Source: Streptomyces sp. GKU 895 (lineage in GTDB: Bacteria; Actinomycetota; Actinomycetes; Streptomycetales; Streptomycetaceae). Taken from it: a stretch of 64,000 nucleotides of DNA. Positions 35,198 to 45,834 of this stretch are shown one piece after another. The notes under the pieces were generated by a model. It saw only the letters and a list, made by a program, of their open reading frames with translations, had not been told where the DNA came from and made no database searches. Where the stretch lies: NCBI GenBank assembly GCA_002027195.1, contig MWJO01000016.1, positions 1 through 64,000 on the forward strand, given 5' to 3'. Position numbers and translations under genes: made by a program. Numbering within the stretch: the first letter of the stretch is position 1; the number at the start of each line of letters is the position of its first letter.

Positions 35198-36484
35198 CTA
35201 TCCGCGGCGGACCGTGATCGTCGTCCAGGCGCCCACGTGCACCCGGTCGCCGTCCTGGAGCGGCACCGGGACGAAGGGCTGGATGGGCTCCTCCGCGCCG
35301 TTGACCGTCGTACCGTTCGTCGAGTTCTGGTCGACGACCGCCCAGGAGCCGTCGGGCTGCTGCACCAGCACCGCGTGCTGGTGCGAGACGCCCGGGTCCT
35401 CCGGCGGCACCGACAGGTCGATGTCCGGGGTGTCGCCGGTGGAGTGCCGGCGGCGGCCGATGGTGACCTGGTTGCCGGTGAGCGTGCGCTGCTGCTCGGG
35501 CGAGTACGCGGGCAGGTTGAGACCCGCCGCCTCGGGCCCCGAACGCTGCATCATCGCCATGAAGTACTCGCGGTCCGGGCCGATGGTCGCCGTCCAGGTC
35601 GCCGGTCCCGCGGGCCGCTGCTGGAAGCCGGGGCCGGGCGGGGCCTGCGTGGAGCCGGGCTGCGGGTAGCCGTAGCCACCGGGACCGCCCTGGCCACCGG
35701 GCCCGCCGAAGCCGCCGGGTCCGTTCGGCCCGCCGGGGCCACCGGGACCGCCCTGGGTTCCGAAGCCACCGGGTCCGTTCGGCCCGCCGGGGCTACCCGG
35801 GCCGCCCTGCGTGCCGTAACCGCCGGGACGGTTGGGTCCACCGGGACCACCGGGACCACCGGGTCCATTGGGGCCGCCGAAGCCACCAGGGCCCTCAGGA
35901 CCGCCGGGACCGCCGAACGCGCCGGGGCCACCCGGACCGCCACCGCCGGGGCCGCCAGGTCCGCCCTGCGCACCGAAGCCGCCGGGACCGTTCGGTCCGC
36001 CCGGTCCGCCGGGACCGTCCTGGCCCTGGCGCTCGCTGCCGAACGGCGGGATCGGCTCGGCGGGGCGGTTCATCTGCGACGGGCGGGAGCCCTGGTACTC
36101 GTAGGAGTCACCGCCGCCGTACGACGCACCCGGCGGCGGGCCCTGGAAGCGCACGCCCGGGCCGGGGGCCGGCGGGCGCGGGGCGGCCGGGGTGTAGGAG
36201 GTCGCCGTGTTCGTCAGGAAGTTCCACCGGCACTCCTCACAGAACGGCGCGCCGCCCTCACGGGGCGTGCGGCACTGCGGGCAGAGCTCCGGCTCGGGGT
36301 CCGGTACGGCGGACAGATGGGAGCGTCCGGGCTGGCCGCCGGCGCCCGGCGGGGGCGGCGGGAAGCCGTAGCCGCCGCCGGGGGCGGCGGGGAGGGGCGG
36401 AGGCACGGCACCGGCCATGCGGTGACCGCAGACCTCGCACCAGTCGTCGGAACCCGACTGGTGTCCGTTCGGGCAGGTCGGCAT
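35198..36484 (-). CDS. FHA-domain protein with zinc ribbons and Gly-Pro-rich linker
   Basis: 428 residues. Two N-terminal zinc motifs (CPNGHQ...CEVCGH and CPQCRTPREGGAPFCEEC), a low-complexity linker of about 140 residues built from GGPGGPNGPGG and GFG units, and a C-terminal FHA domain: VTIGRRRHSTG, VSHQHAVLVQQ, NSTNGTTVNG. FHA domains bind phosphothreonine. As the last gene of the PknG cassette it is a plausible PknG or PP2C client, comparable to GarA/OdhI in other actinobacteria, which PknG phosphorylates to tune 2-oxoglutarate metabolism. ATG 36484 is chosen at the first zinc motif. Confidence 0.88.
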   Translation of the reverse strand: MPTCPNGHQSGSDDWCEVCGHRMAGAVPPPLPAAPGGGYGFPPPPPGAGGQPGRSHLSAVPDPEPELCPQCRTPREGGAPFCEECRWNFLTNTATSYTPAAPRPPAPGPGVRFQGPPPGASYGGGDSYEYQGSRPSQMNRPAEPIPPFGSERQGQDGPGGPGGPNGPGGFGAQGGPGGPGGGGPGGPGAFGGPGGPEGPGGFGGPNGPGGPGGPGGPNRPGGYGTQGGPGSPGGPNGPGGFGTQGGPGGPGGPNGPGGFGGPGGQGGPGGYGYPQPGSTQAPPGPGFQQRPAGPATWTATIGPDREYFMAMMQRSGPEAAGLNLPAYSPEQQRTLTGNQVTIGRRRHSTGDTPDIDLSVPPEDPGVSHQHAVLVQQPDGSWAVVDQNSTNGTTVNGAEEPIQPFVPVPLQDGDRVHVGAWTTITVRRG

Positions 36485-36543
36485 GTCGGCGCTTCCCCCT
36501 CTCACGTAAGGAGACTTCTCGGTCGCTTCTGTCTGCTTGTTCT

Positions 36544-37889
36544 TTACTTCTTTACACGAACAGTCTTTGTGGACCGGGTCTCGAGAGTCATCTCGTCGGC
36601 CTCCTCGACCTTCGCCTTCAACCGCACAGTACCTGTCGCGGCATCGACCACGTCCACCACCTTCGCAAGCAGTTTCGCAGTATCGGCGTTGCCGGAAGCG
36701 CTTGCGAGCTGAACGGCCCGGCCCAGTTTGGCCGTTGCTCCATCCATATCTCCCGCTTTGCGCAGATCGAGGCCCTGTTGGATGGCTTGCGCCAGTTCGG
36801 CCTGGCCGGTGTAGTGCGCGACCTGGGGGTTGATCGACGTCGAGGCGACCATGTCGTCGGTCCACACCGCCCGTACCAGCCCCTGGGCGCCCAAGTTCTG
36901 CGCGGTGCCGTCGGGTTGGGGGATCACGAGGGAGACGCGGGCGGCCAGCATCTCCTGGCCGATGTTCGCGACCGGGACCTCCACGCAGACGTGGTAGTCA
37001 CGGGACTCGTCCCCCCAGGAGCCGGTGGGGTAGTCCCCGGCACGCGGGCCGGCCTCGGTGCGCCGGTCGGTCAACTCCTCGACGGTGGGCGCGACCTGCT
37101 TGACGAACTTGATGGTGGTGCCGACCGGCGTCCACACCCGCAGCGAGACGTCCGCGACCTCCTTGCCCATCGCCGTCTCCATCATCTGCGTGAAGTCGGC
37201 GGCCAGTCCGGCCGGGTCGGCGACGATGTCGGCGGTGCCGAGCAGTGCCGAGGCGATACCTGTGACTTCACTCACTTCCCAGTCGGTGCCCACGCCCCGT
37301 GCGTCACAGGTGAAGCGCCCGGCACAGGAGTCGAGGGCCGCCTTGAGGTCCTCGGGTGACTCGTGTTCGTTGCGGCCGTCGGTGAGCAGGATGCCGTGCC
37401 GGATGGTGACGTCCGCCGAGGACAGCAGCCGGTCGGCGAGCCGCAGCCAGGTGCCGATCGCGGTGCCGCCGCCCGCGCTGAGCTTGCGCAGCGCCTGCTT
37501 GGCCTGGTCGCGGGTGGTGCGTCGGCGACCGCGAGCCGCCCGCCGCCCGGATACACCTCCTTGGCCACGTGCGTGCCGCCGATCACCGCGAAGTGCACCC
37601 CGTCGCGCAGGGTGTCGACGGCCGCGGCCGTGGCGTCACGCGCGTTGCGCATCTTGGTCGGCGGGTAGTCCATCGACCCCGAGCAGTCGACCATGATCGC
37701 CACAGCCGCGTCCGGACCCTGGCCCTGCGGATAGAGATGGGGCGCCGTGACCGCGCTGCCGATGGTGCCGCCGCCGGTCGCGGACACCGTGACGATCGCG
37801 TTGACCTCGCGGCCGCCCTCCGGCAGGTACTCGTTCTGGTACACGTCCACCGAGAACTGCGGCACGTTGGACTTCGAGAAATTGGCCAT
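36544..37889 (-). CDS. von Willebrand factor A domain protein, frame-broken
   Basis: About 447 residues joined. FSVDVYQNEYLPEGGREVNA leads into a vWA domain with the MIDAS motif VDCSGSMDYPPTK. A one-base shift near 37520 separates it from the rest (TRDQAKQALRKLSAGGGTAI, ILLTDGRNEHES, GVGTDWEVSEVTGIA, and a helical C-terminal region GQAELAQAIQQGLDLRKAG). vWA proteins bind metal and partner proteins. Position between the PP2C phosphatase and the FHA gene suggests a scaffold or sensor in the same pathway. ATG 37889 (MANFSKSNVPQF) follows AAGGGGG. Confidence 0.82.
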
Positions 37890-37991
37890 GCCTGATCGAA
37901 TCCCCCTTGAGAACCCCACGGTTGCAGGGCATACGACTGTGTGCGGACCGGTCCCCTCCGGTCCGGCGAGGCATCCCCGTACGAATCGGCC

Positions 37992-39319
37992 TCAGGCCGA
38001 TCCTGCCCCCTGAGACGGGGCGGGGAACGGCACGAGGGCCACTGTTACGTTGTCGTGGCCGCCGCCGTCCAGCGCGTGACCGACCAGGACCTGGGCGCCG
38101 TGCAGGGGGCGGACGGCGGCATCCAGCGGCACGGCCTCGGCCATCTCCTGAGCGGCCTCCGCGTAGTTCCACAGTCCGTCGGTGCACACCACCACTACAC
38201 CCGGCCGGTCCGGTTTGAAGGAAGCGGTGTGCGGCTCCAGTTCGTAGGCGTCCGCGCCGAGCCAGCCGGTGATCGCGTGGGCGCGCTCGTCGGCGTACGC
38301 CTCCGCCTCGTTCATCAGGCCCGCCGCGACCATCTGCGCGGCCCACGAGTCGTCCTCGGTGAGGCGGGCCGGCAGCGCGCTGCGGTCCACCGGCACCCAG
38401 TAGGCGCGGCTGTCGCCGACCCAGCCGACGACCAGCAGCCCGGACGTCACCACGGCGCCGACGATGGTGCACGCCGGGGCGTTCTGGTGCGGGGCGTGCT
38501 CGCGGGCCGTCTGCGGCTCGGCGGCCAGGGCGTTGACCGCGCGGGAGGCGGCGACGATCGCTTCGTGCATCGCCTGCTGCGGGTGGGTGCCGCGCGGCAG
38601 GGCGGCCAGCAGCGACTCGCTCGCCGCCCGGGACGCGGCGAGGGAGGCGTCGTCGGGGCGGGTCGCCGAGGAGACGCCGTCGCAGACGATCGCCACGGAG
38701 GCGGGCGAGCCGTCGGGCAGGGCGGCGGTGCCGACCGCGAACGCGTCCTCGTTGCGGTGGTGGCGCAGACCGCGGTCGCTGACGGCCGCCATCGGGCCGC
38801 ACTCCTGCTCCATGTGGTCGCGCTCGCGCGGCTGGGCGTGCCCGCAGTTCTCGCAGTAGCCGTCGTGGTCGACGCGGCCCGCGCGGCAGGCCACGCACAC
38901 CTTGACGCCCTCCGCCGGGGTCGGCGTCTCGGCGGCCACCCGCGGGTCCGGCGCCTGGAGCGGGTACTCGTCGGGCTCCGGGGGCCGGTCGAAGCGCACC
39001 CCGGAGCCGGCGAGACGGGCGAGCCGCTCGGCGGCGGGGGCGGCGGGGTCAGGCCGTGGTCGCCGGGGGCGGTGCCCGCGGGTTCGTGGGCGATCCCGGG
39101 GGCGGTGGCCGCGGGGTCGTGGGTGACCGGCCAGGGGTCGCCCTCGGGCGGCGACACCGGCGCCGAGCCGTTCACGGCGAGCGTCGGGTGGTCGTCGGGA
39201 GGTGCCGGTACGGCGGACAGGTCGTATCCGCACGCACCGCAGAAGCGGTCACCCGACTCGAGCGGCTCCGCGCAGCTCGGGCAGTTCGTCAGGGCGGCCT
39301 GCTGGGGCATCTGCGACAT
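37992..39319 (-). CDS. PP2C-family serine/threonine phosphatase with zinc-ribbon head, frame-broken
   Basis: About 442 residues joined. The N-terminus has CPSCAEPLESGDRFCGACG; a second ribbon, CVACRAGRVDHDGYCENCGH, precedes the catalytic domain: AVSDRGLRHHRNEDAF, VAIVCDGVSS, VVGWVGDSRAYW, VVVVCTDGLWNY and GGGHDNVTVAL, so all metal-binding Asp residues are there. It should reverse PknG phosphorylation. Within the Pro-rich linker (39030-39100) the frame shifts by one base. ATG 39319 lies 4 bp after the pknG stop. Confidence 0.87.
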
Positions 39320-39322
39320 CAA

Positions 39323-41891
39323 CTACACCCACGTCCGGGGGCGGTAACGGTTGGCACGTTCCACCAGGTCGATCCTCTCCTCGCCGCCCCGCGCGAGCCG
39401 GGCCAGCGTGCGGTACGAACGCTCCAGTCCGAAGCGGAGTCCCCGCTCGTCCAGCTCGCTGCCGAGCAGCACCCGGCGGGCGGCCGGATCGGCGCCCTGG
39501 CCACCGGAGAGTACCCAGTCCAGCGCGCAGCCGAGGACTTCGGCGGACAACTGCTCCCGGCGCGCCGGATCCAGTCCGTACGCGTCCAGCGCCTCGACCT
39601 GCCCGGCGGCGGCGGTCAGGTCGTCGAGGAACGGTACGTCACCGGCGGCGGCCGTGCGTTGACGCAGCCGCGCCCGTACGGCGGCCACCCGGGCCGCGGT
39701 GTAGTGGATGGACGACTCCGGAACCGACTCCAGGGTCCGTACGGCACTGGCGCGGTCGCCGGCGGCGAGCTGGACCCGCGCGAGCCCGAAGGCGGCGCTG
39801 ACGTAGCTGGGGTCGGTCGCCCAGACCAGGCGGTAGTACTCGGCGGCGTTGTCGAGCTGGCCCAGCACCTCCGCGCACAGGCCGAGCGCCAGCTTCGGCG
39901 CGGGCTCGCCCGGGAAGGCGTCGTAGATGGCGTCGAAGGCGAGCGCGGCGGCTTCGTGATCGCCGGTGACGAGGGCGGCGATCCCGCGGTACCAGACCAC
40001 CCGCCAGTCGTCGGGCCGCTCGTCCTCCACGCGCGTCAACGCCTCCAGCGCGGTGTGCGCGTCGCCGTTCTCCAGCCACGCCCGGATCTGCCGCAGCCGC
40101 GTCTCGACGGACGGCGCGGGCGCGGCGGCGAGCGCGCCCAGCAACTCCGCGGCGGCGGTCGCCATGAGCCCGGCGAGGAAGCCGGCGTTGGGGTCGGCGG
40201 GGTCGACCCGCGGCACGGGGAGGGCCAGCGCGGCGGCGGGCGTCGCGACGGGCTTGACCAGCGCCGCGGCACCCCCGGGCACCGGGACGGCCATGGCGCC
40301 CGCGGGCAGCGGGACGGCCGCGCCGACCGCGGTCACGGGGGCCGCGGGCAGAGCGACCCGGGCGGACCGGCGCGGAACGGCCACCCGAGCCCCCAGCCGC
40401 GAGACCTCCCCGTCCAGCTTCGGGAACAACTCCGTGTCCGGCACCCGCAGTTCGGGCCCGAACAGCGTCGACAGCGCGGGCCGCGCCCGGCCCGTCTGGA
40501 GCGACACGACCTCCCGCAGCACGCCCGTCAGCTGCTCCGCCATCTCCTGCGCGGAGGCGAAGCGGCGGGCCGGGTCGGGGTCGGTGGCGCGGACCAGGAG
40601 GCGGTAGAAGGACTCGTACTGGCGGAAGACCTCGATGTTGTCCGGGTCGGGCAGGGAGTCCACGAAGACGTTCGTGTAGCCCTGGAAGTCGAAGGTGAGG
40701 ACGGCGAGCGTGCGGGCGACCGTGTACAGGTCGGACGCCACCGACGGGCCGACCTCGGCGACCTCCGGCGCCTGATAGCCGACCGTGCCGTAGATGGCCG
40801 ACTCGTCGTCGTCCATCCTGCGGACCGCGCCCATGTCGATGAGCTTGAGCTGGTCCTCGGTCTGGATGGCGTTGTCGACCTTGAAGTCGCAGTACAGCAG
40901 GTTGCGGCTGTGGAGGTGGCCGAGCGCCTCCAGGGCCTCGATGCCGTACGCGCAGGCCTGCTCCACCGGGAGCGGGTCGCGCTTGCCGGCCGGGGTGCGG
41001 CGGTCGTTGGCGATCTCCTTGAGGGACTTGCCGCCGACGTACTCCATGACGATGTAGCCGTCCAGCGAGCCGGTGCGCTGGTCGAGGTGCTCGACGAAGT
41101 TGTAGATCCGCACGATGTTGGCGTGCTCGATCTCCGCGAGGAAGCGCCGCTCGGAGATCGCCGCCGCCATCGCGTCCTGGTCGCCGGTGTCGAGGAGGCC
41201 CTTGAGGACCACCCAGCGGTCGGAGACCGCGCGGTCGACGGCGAGGTAGACCCAGCCGAGGCCGCCGTGCGCGAGGCAGCCCACGACCTCGTACTGGCCG
41301 TGCACGATGTCGCCCGACGTCAGCTTCGGAACGAACGAGTAGGGGTTGCCGCACTTGGTGCAGAAGCCCTCCGTCCGCCCCGGGCGGTCGCCGCGCGAAC
41401 GGCCCACCGGTGCCCCGCAGTCCGAGCGGGAGCAGAACCGCTTGCGCTCGGGGACCTCGGGGTTCTCCAGCACCATCGCGCGCGGGTCGGGGACGCGGCA
41501 CGTCCGGCACCTGCACCAGGCCGGCGCCGAGCCGGCCGCGGGTGCTCGACCCGGTGCTGGAACCCGAACTGCGCACCGACACCGAGCGGCCCGTCGTACG
41601 GCCCGACAGGGAGCGGGAGAGGCGGCCCGACACCGAGCGCCGGGACTTCGACGACTGGGACGTGCTGCGCGAGGTGCTGCGGCTGCTGCTGGAGCGCGCA
41701 CTGCCGCTGCCGGAACCGCGCGAGCCCTTGCCGCCGCCGGTGATCCCGGTCGGCGGGGAACCCACCATCCCGCTCGCCGACACCACGGGAGCGAGTCCGC
41801 AGGTGTCGCAGTACAGCTCACCGCCGCCGACATCCTCGTACGTCCCGTCGCAGTCCGGCCGCTGACAGGTCTGCTGTGCCGCCTGGCTCAT
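39323..41891 (-). CDS. pknG: PknG-type serine/threonine protein kinase, frame-broken
   Basis: About 855 residues. N-terminal CQRPDCDG...CDTCG and a rubredoxin-like CSRSDCGAP...CTKCGNPYSF; kinase domain with CLAHGGLGWVYLAVD, VVLKG, LLYCDFKVDN and LIDMGAVRR; C-terminal TPR region (NAGFLAGLMATAAAELLGAL; APKLALGLCAEVLGQLDNAA). This is exactly the PknG domain order. PknG senses amino-acid supply with GlnX and GlnH and phosphorylates FHA proteins of the GarA type. A one-base insertion near 41491 (GTCGGGGACG) separates the Ser/Arg-rich head from the kinase. Its ATG overlaps the preceding stop (ATGA). Confidence 0.9.
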
Positions 41892-43228
41892 GACTGGCCC
41901 TCCCCCCTACGGTCCTCTGGCCCGCTCTGCTCCGGTACGCGCGGGGCGCGCAGCAGTTCGGCGGCCGCGTGCTGGTAGCGCAGCACGGCCTGTTCGGCGA
42001 CGCGCAGATCGCAGGGCGCGCTCCACAGCATGCGGCGCGCCGCGTCGTAGCGCTCGATCAGGAACGGGTCCTCGGCGAGGCCGTGCCGGGCGACCTTCGC
42101 CTTGTACGCGTCGAGGCGGCCGCGCAGCTCCGCGCGGACCGCCAGTGGCTGGGTGACCGCGGTCAACGACTCGCGGGCGCGCAGCAGTTCGTCCTCCGCC
42201 TTCTGCTCCAGCGACTCCAGGAGCGGGGACAGGCGGTGCCACTGGGCCTGTCTGCGGTACTCGGCGGCCGTCGCCAGCTGCTCCTGCAGCACGGTCGGCG
42301 GACCGCTGACGACCGGCACCTCCGTGGCCGCGATCTTCGCCAGCACCTCGCCGCGCGCGGTACGGGCCTCGGCGAGCGTGCGGTCCGCGCGGGAGAGCAC
42401 GTCACGGAGCCTGATCAGCCGCTGCTCCGCGTCCTGGCGCACCGTCAGCACCGCGTCGATCTCGCGGCGCACGTCCTCCAGGGCGCGCGCCTCACGGTCG
42501 TACACCGTCGTGTCCGGACGGCCGCCGCCCGGAGCCGAACTGCCCGGGGTGGGGTTCCAGTAGGCGAGCGGGTCGGAGACCACCTGCTCGCGCAGGTGCG
42601 TCAGCGTGCGCGTGATGCGCTCCAGGTCGTCGCCCGCCGGGTGCTCGCCCGGACGCACGCCCACCGAGTGCGCGAGCTTGCGGGTGCGCTGGAGTTCGGC
42701 GGCCAGTAAATCTATCCGCGCGGGCAGCGCCGACCACACCGCGTCGGCGGCGACGACCATGTCGAGCGAGGCCGCGTACAGCTCGTTCATCCGGTCGACC
42801 AGCGCGGCGAGGCTGAACCGCTCGCTGAGCTTGCCCGAACCGCCGTGCAGGGTCGGTGCGTTGGCCGTCGCCGTGGCCGTGGCGCTGCCCGCGACCGTCA
42901 CCGACTCGCCGCGCAGCAGTTCCGTCAGCTCCGCCAGGTCCTCACGGCTGGACCAGCGGCGCCGCGACCTGATCTCCCGGGCGCTGCGCAACGCGTCCGT
43001 GTACGCGTCGAAGTACGCCCACAGCAGCGTGATCGACGCCTCCGCGGACGCCCAGCGCTCCTTGGTGACACCCGTGAGCTCGGCGCCCTCCAGGAGCCTG
43101 CGGCCGGAGTGGTCCTGCAGGGCGAGGAGCGAGGTCTCGATCGCCTCGTACTCCGCGCCGAGCCGCGCCAGCGCACGGTCCACCTCGTCCCGGTCCATCA
43201 CCGGCCCGGGGGGTCCCGTGACGCCCAT
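41888..43228 (-). CDS. Helical protein of unknown function in the PknG cassette
   Basis: 446 residues with no membrane segment, predicted largely as long helices or coiled coil (SLLALQDHSGRRLLEGAELT, RQDAEQRLIRLRDVLSRADR, ELRGRLDAYKAKVARHGLAE). It is encoded between glnH and pknG and its stop overlaps the pknG start. Mycobacterial glnX-glnH-pknG clusters do not, as I recall, have an equivalent; this may be a streptomycete adaptor between receptor and kinase. MDRDEVDRALARLG at 43198 is an alternative start. Confidence 0.75.
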   Translation of the reverse strand: MGVTGPPGPVMDRDEVDRALARLGAEYEAIETSLLALQDHSGRRLLEGAELTGVTKERWASAEASITLLWAYFDAYTDALRSAREIRSRRRWSSREDLAELTELLRGESVTVAGSATATATANAPTLHGGSGKLSERFSLAALVDRMNELYAASLDMVVAADAVWSALPARIDLLAAELQRTRKLAHSVGVRPGEHPAGDDLERITRTLTHLREQVVSDPLAYWNPTPGSSAPGGGRPDTTVYDREARALEDVRREIDAVLTVRQDAEQRLIRLRDVLSRADRTLAEARTARGEVLAKIAATEVPVVSGPPTVLQEQLATAAEYRRQAQWHRLSPLLESLEQKAEDELLRARESLTAVTQPLAVRAELRGRLDAYKAKVARHGLAEDPFLIERYDAARRMLWSAPCDLRVAEQAVLRYQHAAAELLRAPRVPEQSGPEDRRGEGQS

Positions 43229-43301
43229 CGATCACCTCTCGCTGCTGGTCTGGTTGTCGGGGGTGCAGTGCTTGCTGTTCGGGGTGCCTGTGCGGGTCCG
43301 T

Positions 43302-44369
43302 TCAGCTCGTGCGGAGGTACTCCGCCGGTGTCGGCGGCTTCGACTTCGCGGAGTCCTTGTCCAGTGTCGCCGACAGCCACTTGTCGTACGACGCCTGCCA
43401 GCCGTTCGCGGTGTCCTTGCGGTAGTCCGCCAGGATCTGGTTGACCCGGCGTACCAGATCGTCGGCCTTCAGGTTCATCGCCACGCCGTAGTACTCGGTC
43501 GTGAACGGCTCGCCCTTCAGCTGGACCGTCGGGTCCTGGGCCGCCTGGCTCGCGGCGAGGGCGCCGTCCGTCACCACGGCGTCCACCTCGCCGAGTTGGA
43601 GGCGGACGAGGCAGTCGAGCTGGTTGGGGACCGGCTCGACGATCTTCGCCGTCGCCGGGAGCCTGCCCGCCTTCTGGTCGTCCGTGAGCGTGGTGTTCGC
43701 CGTCGAACCCTCCGCCGTGCAGATCCTCTTGCCGGCGAGCGTGCCGTCGTACCCCTTGACCGTCGAGGACTTGGGGGCGAGGACCTGCTGGCCGGTCTTG
43801 AAGTACGGGGCGGAGAACGCGACCTGGCCCAGGCGCTTGCAGTTGATGGTCATCGTGCGCACCACCATGTCGACCCGGCCCTCCTGGAGCGCCGGTATGC
43901 GCTGGTTGGTGGGGATCGCCTTGAACAGCACCGCGTTCGGGTCGCCGAGGATCTCCGCGGCGATCCGGTGCACCAGGTCGATGTCGAAGCCCTCCAGCTC
44001 ACCGCTGGTGCCGGCGTTCGGGTTGCGGTAGCCCCAGCGGTAGCTGTTCTGGTCCACGCCGACGATCAGCTTGCGCTTGTCTCCCACCCGGGCCTTGATC
44101 TTCTTGATGGTGTCGCCGTCCGCGCCCGACGGGGACAGCGTCTGCTTCTCCGGCGCCTTGGCGATCTGCGGATCCTGGCAGGGGTCGTCCTCGGCCCGCG
44201 CCTGGCTGCCGTGGGCCACACCGGTGCCGCCGGTGCCGGTGCCGTCGGCGCCCTTCGACTGCGTCAGCGGCAGCAGCAGCACGAACGCGAGCGCGAGGGC
44301 GCAGACCACCGCCATCGCGGCCACACCGCCCCAGCCCTTCAGACCGGCCCGCAGACGTCGTACGTTCAT
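43302..44369 (-). CDS. glnH: GlnH-like periplasmic amino-acid binding protein
   Basis: 355 residues. An N-terminal membrane anchor (VAAMAVVCALALAFVLLLPL) precedes a type-3 solute-binding domain: KLIVGVDQNSYRWGYRN, LEGFDIDLVHRIAAEILG, IPALQEGRVDMVVRTMTINC, VTDGALAASQA, and GVAMNLKADDLVRRVNQIL. No transporter genes accompany it. In mycobacteria GlnH binds Asp/Glu and signals through GlnX to PknG rather than transport. ATG 44369 with AAAGGGGG upstream; it follows glnX by 14 bp. Confidence 0.88.
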   Translation of the reverse strand: MNVRRLRAGLKGWGGVAAMAVVCALALAFVLLLPLTQSKGADGTGTGGTGVAHGSQARAEDDPCQDPQIAKAPEKQTLSPSGADGDTIKKIKARVGDKRKLIVGVDQNSYRWGYRNPNAGTSGELEGFDIDLVHRIAAEILGDPNAVLFKAIPTNQRIPALQEGRVDMVVRTMTINCKRLGQVAFSAPYFKTGQQVLAPKSSTVKGYDGTLAGKRICTAEGSTANTTLTDDQKAGRLPATAKIVEPVPNQLDCLVRLQLGEVDAVVTDGALAASQAAQDPTVQLKGEPFTTEYYGVAMNLKADDLVRRVNQILADYRKDTANGWQASYDKWLSATLDKDSAKSKPPTPAEYLRTS

Positions 44370-44383
44370 CGTCACGCCCCCTT

Positions 44384-45834
44384 TCACCGGTACTCCGACA
44401 GCCTGCGGCCGATGCCGAGGACCGCGCCGGCCGCGCCCAGGACGGCGAGCACCGCCGCTCCCACGGTCAGGCCCGTCATCGCGTCCAGGCCGTCGCCGGC
44501 CGCCTGCTTGAACTCGGTCTCCTCGTGCGCGATCGCCGTGGCGAGATTGTCGTCGACGCTGTCGAAGCACTCGCCCGTCGCGTTCTCGGGACCGATGACC
44601 CGGTTCAGCGCCGCCTCGTAGTTGCCGTTGTCGTCCTCGTCGCGGGCCGCTCTGTGGCGGTTCTGCCACTCCGTCATGTTGCCCTGGGCCGCGGTGACCG
44701 GCTTCTCGCCGGTGCTGTCGTCGGCGAGCTTCGCCGCTTCGGCCAGGCCCGCGCCGAGGGTCTTCATGTCCTTCTGGAAGTCGCTGTCGTACGCGTCCAG
44801 CGTCTGCTCCACGCCGTTCGCGTCCTTCACCGTGACCGTCTCGGCGCCGCGGGCGACCAGGGTGAGGTTCTCGTTGCCGCGCGCCTTCAGGGAGGCGATG
44901 CGGGCGTCGTGCAGGACGTTGAGGGAGCGGACGCCGTGGTCGTAGGAGTCGTTCAGGCCGGCGCGGGCGACGGTGTGGCCGACGACCAGCCACAGCAGGA
45001 CGACGGTGGCGGTGGCGGTCGCCGCCACCAGGCCGTGGTTCAGGACCCGGTTGGTGCGCCGGTAGTTGCGGTGCTGGGCCCAGGCGAGCGCGGCGAGGAC
45101 CAGGACGCCGAGGGCTATCGCCGCCCACGGGTAGGGCGTCGCGTCGTCGTAGTCGGCGCGCAGGCGTTCGTTCTCGCTCGTGTACAGGTCCTCCGCCGCC
45201 GGGAGCATGTCGTTCTGCATCTTCTCGTTGGCGTAGCGCAGGTACGCGCCGCCGACCGGGAAGCCCTGACGGTTGTAGGTGCGGGCGCGCTCCACGAGGC
45301 CCTTGTACTCCGGCAGGAGGCGGTTGAGCTTCGTCACCGTGGCCGCGGCCGGGGAGTCGGGGTCCGAGTTCGCGGCGGCCTTGACGAGGCCGGCGGCCGC
45401 CTTGTCGATGTCCTTCTCGTAGCGGTCGCGGGAGGTCGCCGTCTCCTGGCCGCCGGCGAGGAAGCCGCTGGAGGCGGCCGTGTTGGCGTCGGCGAGGCTG
45501 CGGTAGATGTCGGCGGCGGCGCTGCTGAGCGGCTGGCTCTTGTTGAGGACGTCGTCGGCGGCGGCCGCGCGGTCGGCCGTCTGCCAGGCGGTGACGGCGC
45601 CGAACGCGAGGACCAGGGCGGCGAGGAAGGCGCCGATGATGCGAGCGGCCGGTTCGGCCGCGTGGCGCAGGCGGTCGACGCCCTCGGCGAACGCGGTGCG
45701 GCGGGTTCCTGGGCGGTGGGGCGGTGGCCGGTGGGTGCCTGCCCTGCGCCTGGGGTCCTGGTTGCGGTGGTTACGGCATCGTGGGCATGCCGAGGCTCGG
45801 CGGTGTGCCGCGCTGCTTTTCGGCGGTGTGTCAC
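44384..45834 (-). CDS. glnX: GlnX-like transmembrane sensor, frame-broken
   Basis: About 484 residues joined. GTG 45834 has GGGGAGG upstream; after a Thr/Pro-rich cytoplasmic head the frame shifts by one near 45705 and continues HAAEPAARIIGAFLAALVLA, FGAVTAWQTADRAAAADDVL. Membrane helices flank two extracytoplasmic helical regions (YPWAAIALGVLVLAALAWAQ; TATATVVLLWLVVGHTVARA; AMTGLTVGAAVLAVLGAAGA), the double-sensor plan of GlnX. It is first in the cassette, followed by glnH, and should pass the GlnH-bound amino-acid signal to cytoplasmic PknG. Confidence 0.85.

Noticed and set aside
35670..36030. CRISPR or satellite array in the GGPGGP region
   Set aside because: It is in-frame coding sequence of the FHA protein linker, with degenerate codons and no unique spacers.
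39056..41743. Very long plus-strand open frame opposite pknG and the PP2C gene
   Set aside because: Antisense shadow; no domain signatures, and kinase and phosphatase motifs are on the minus strand.
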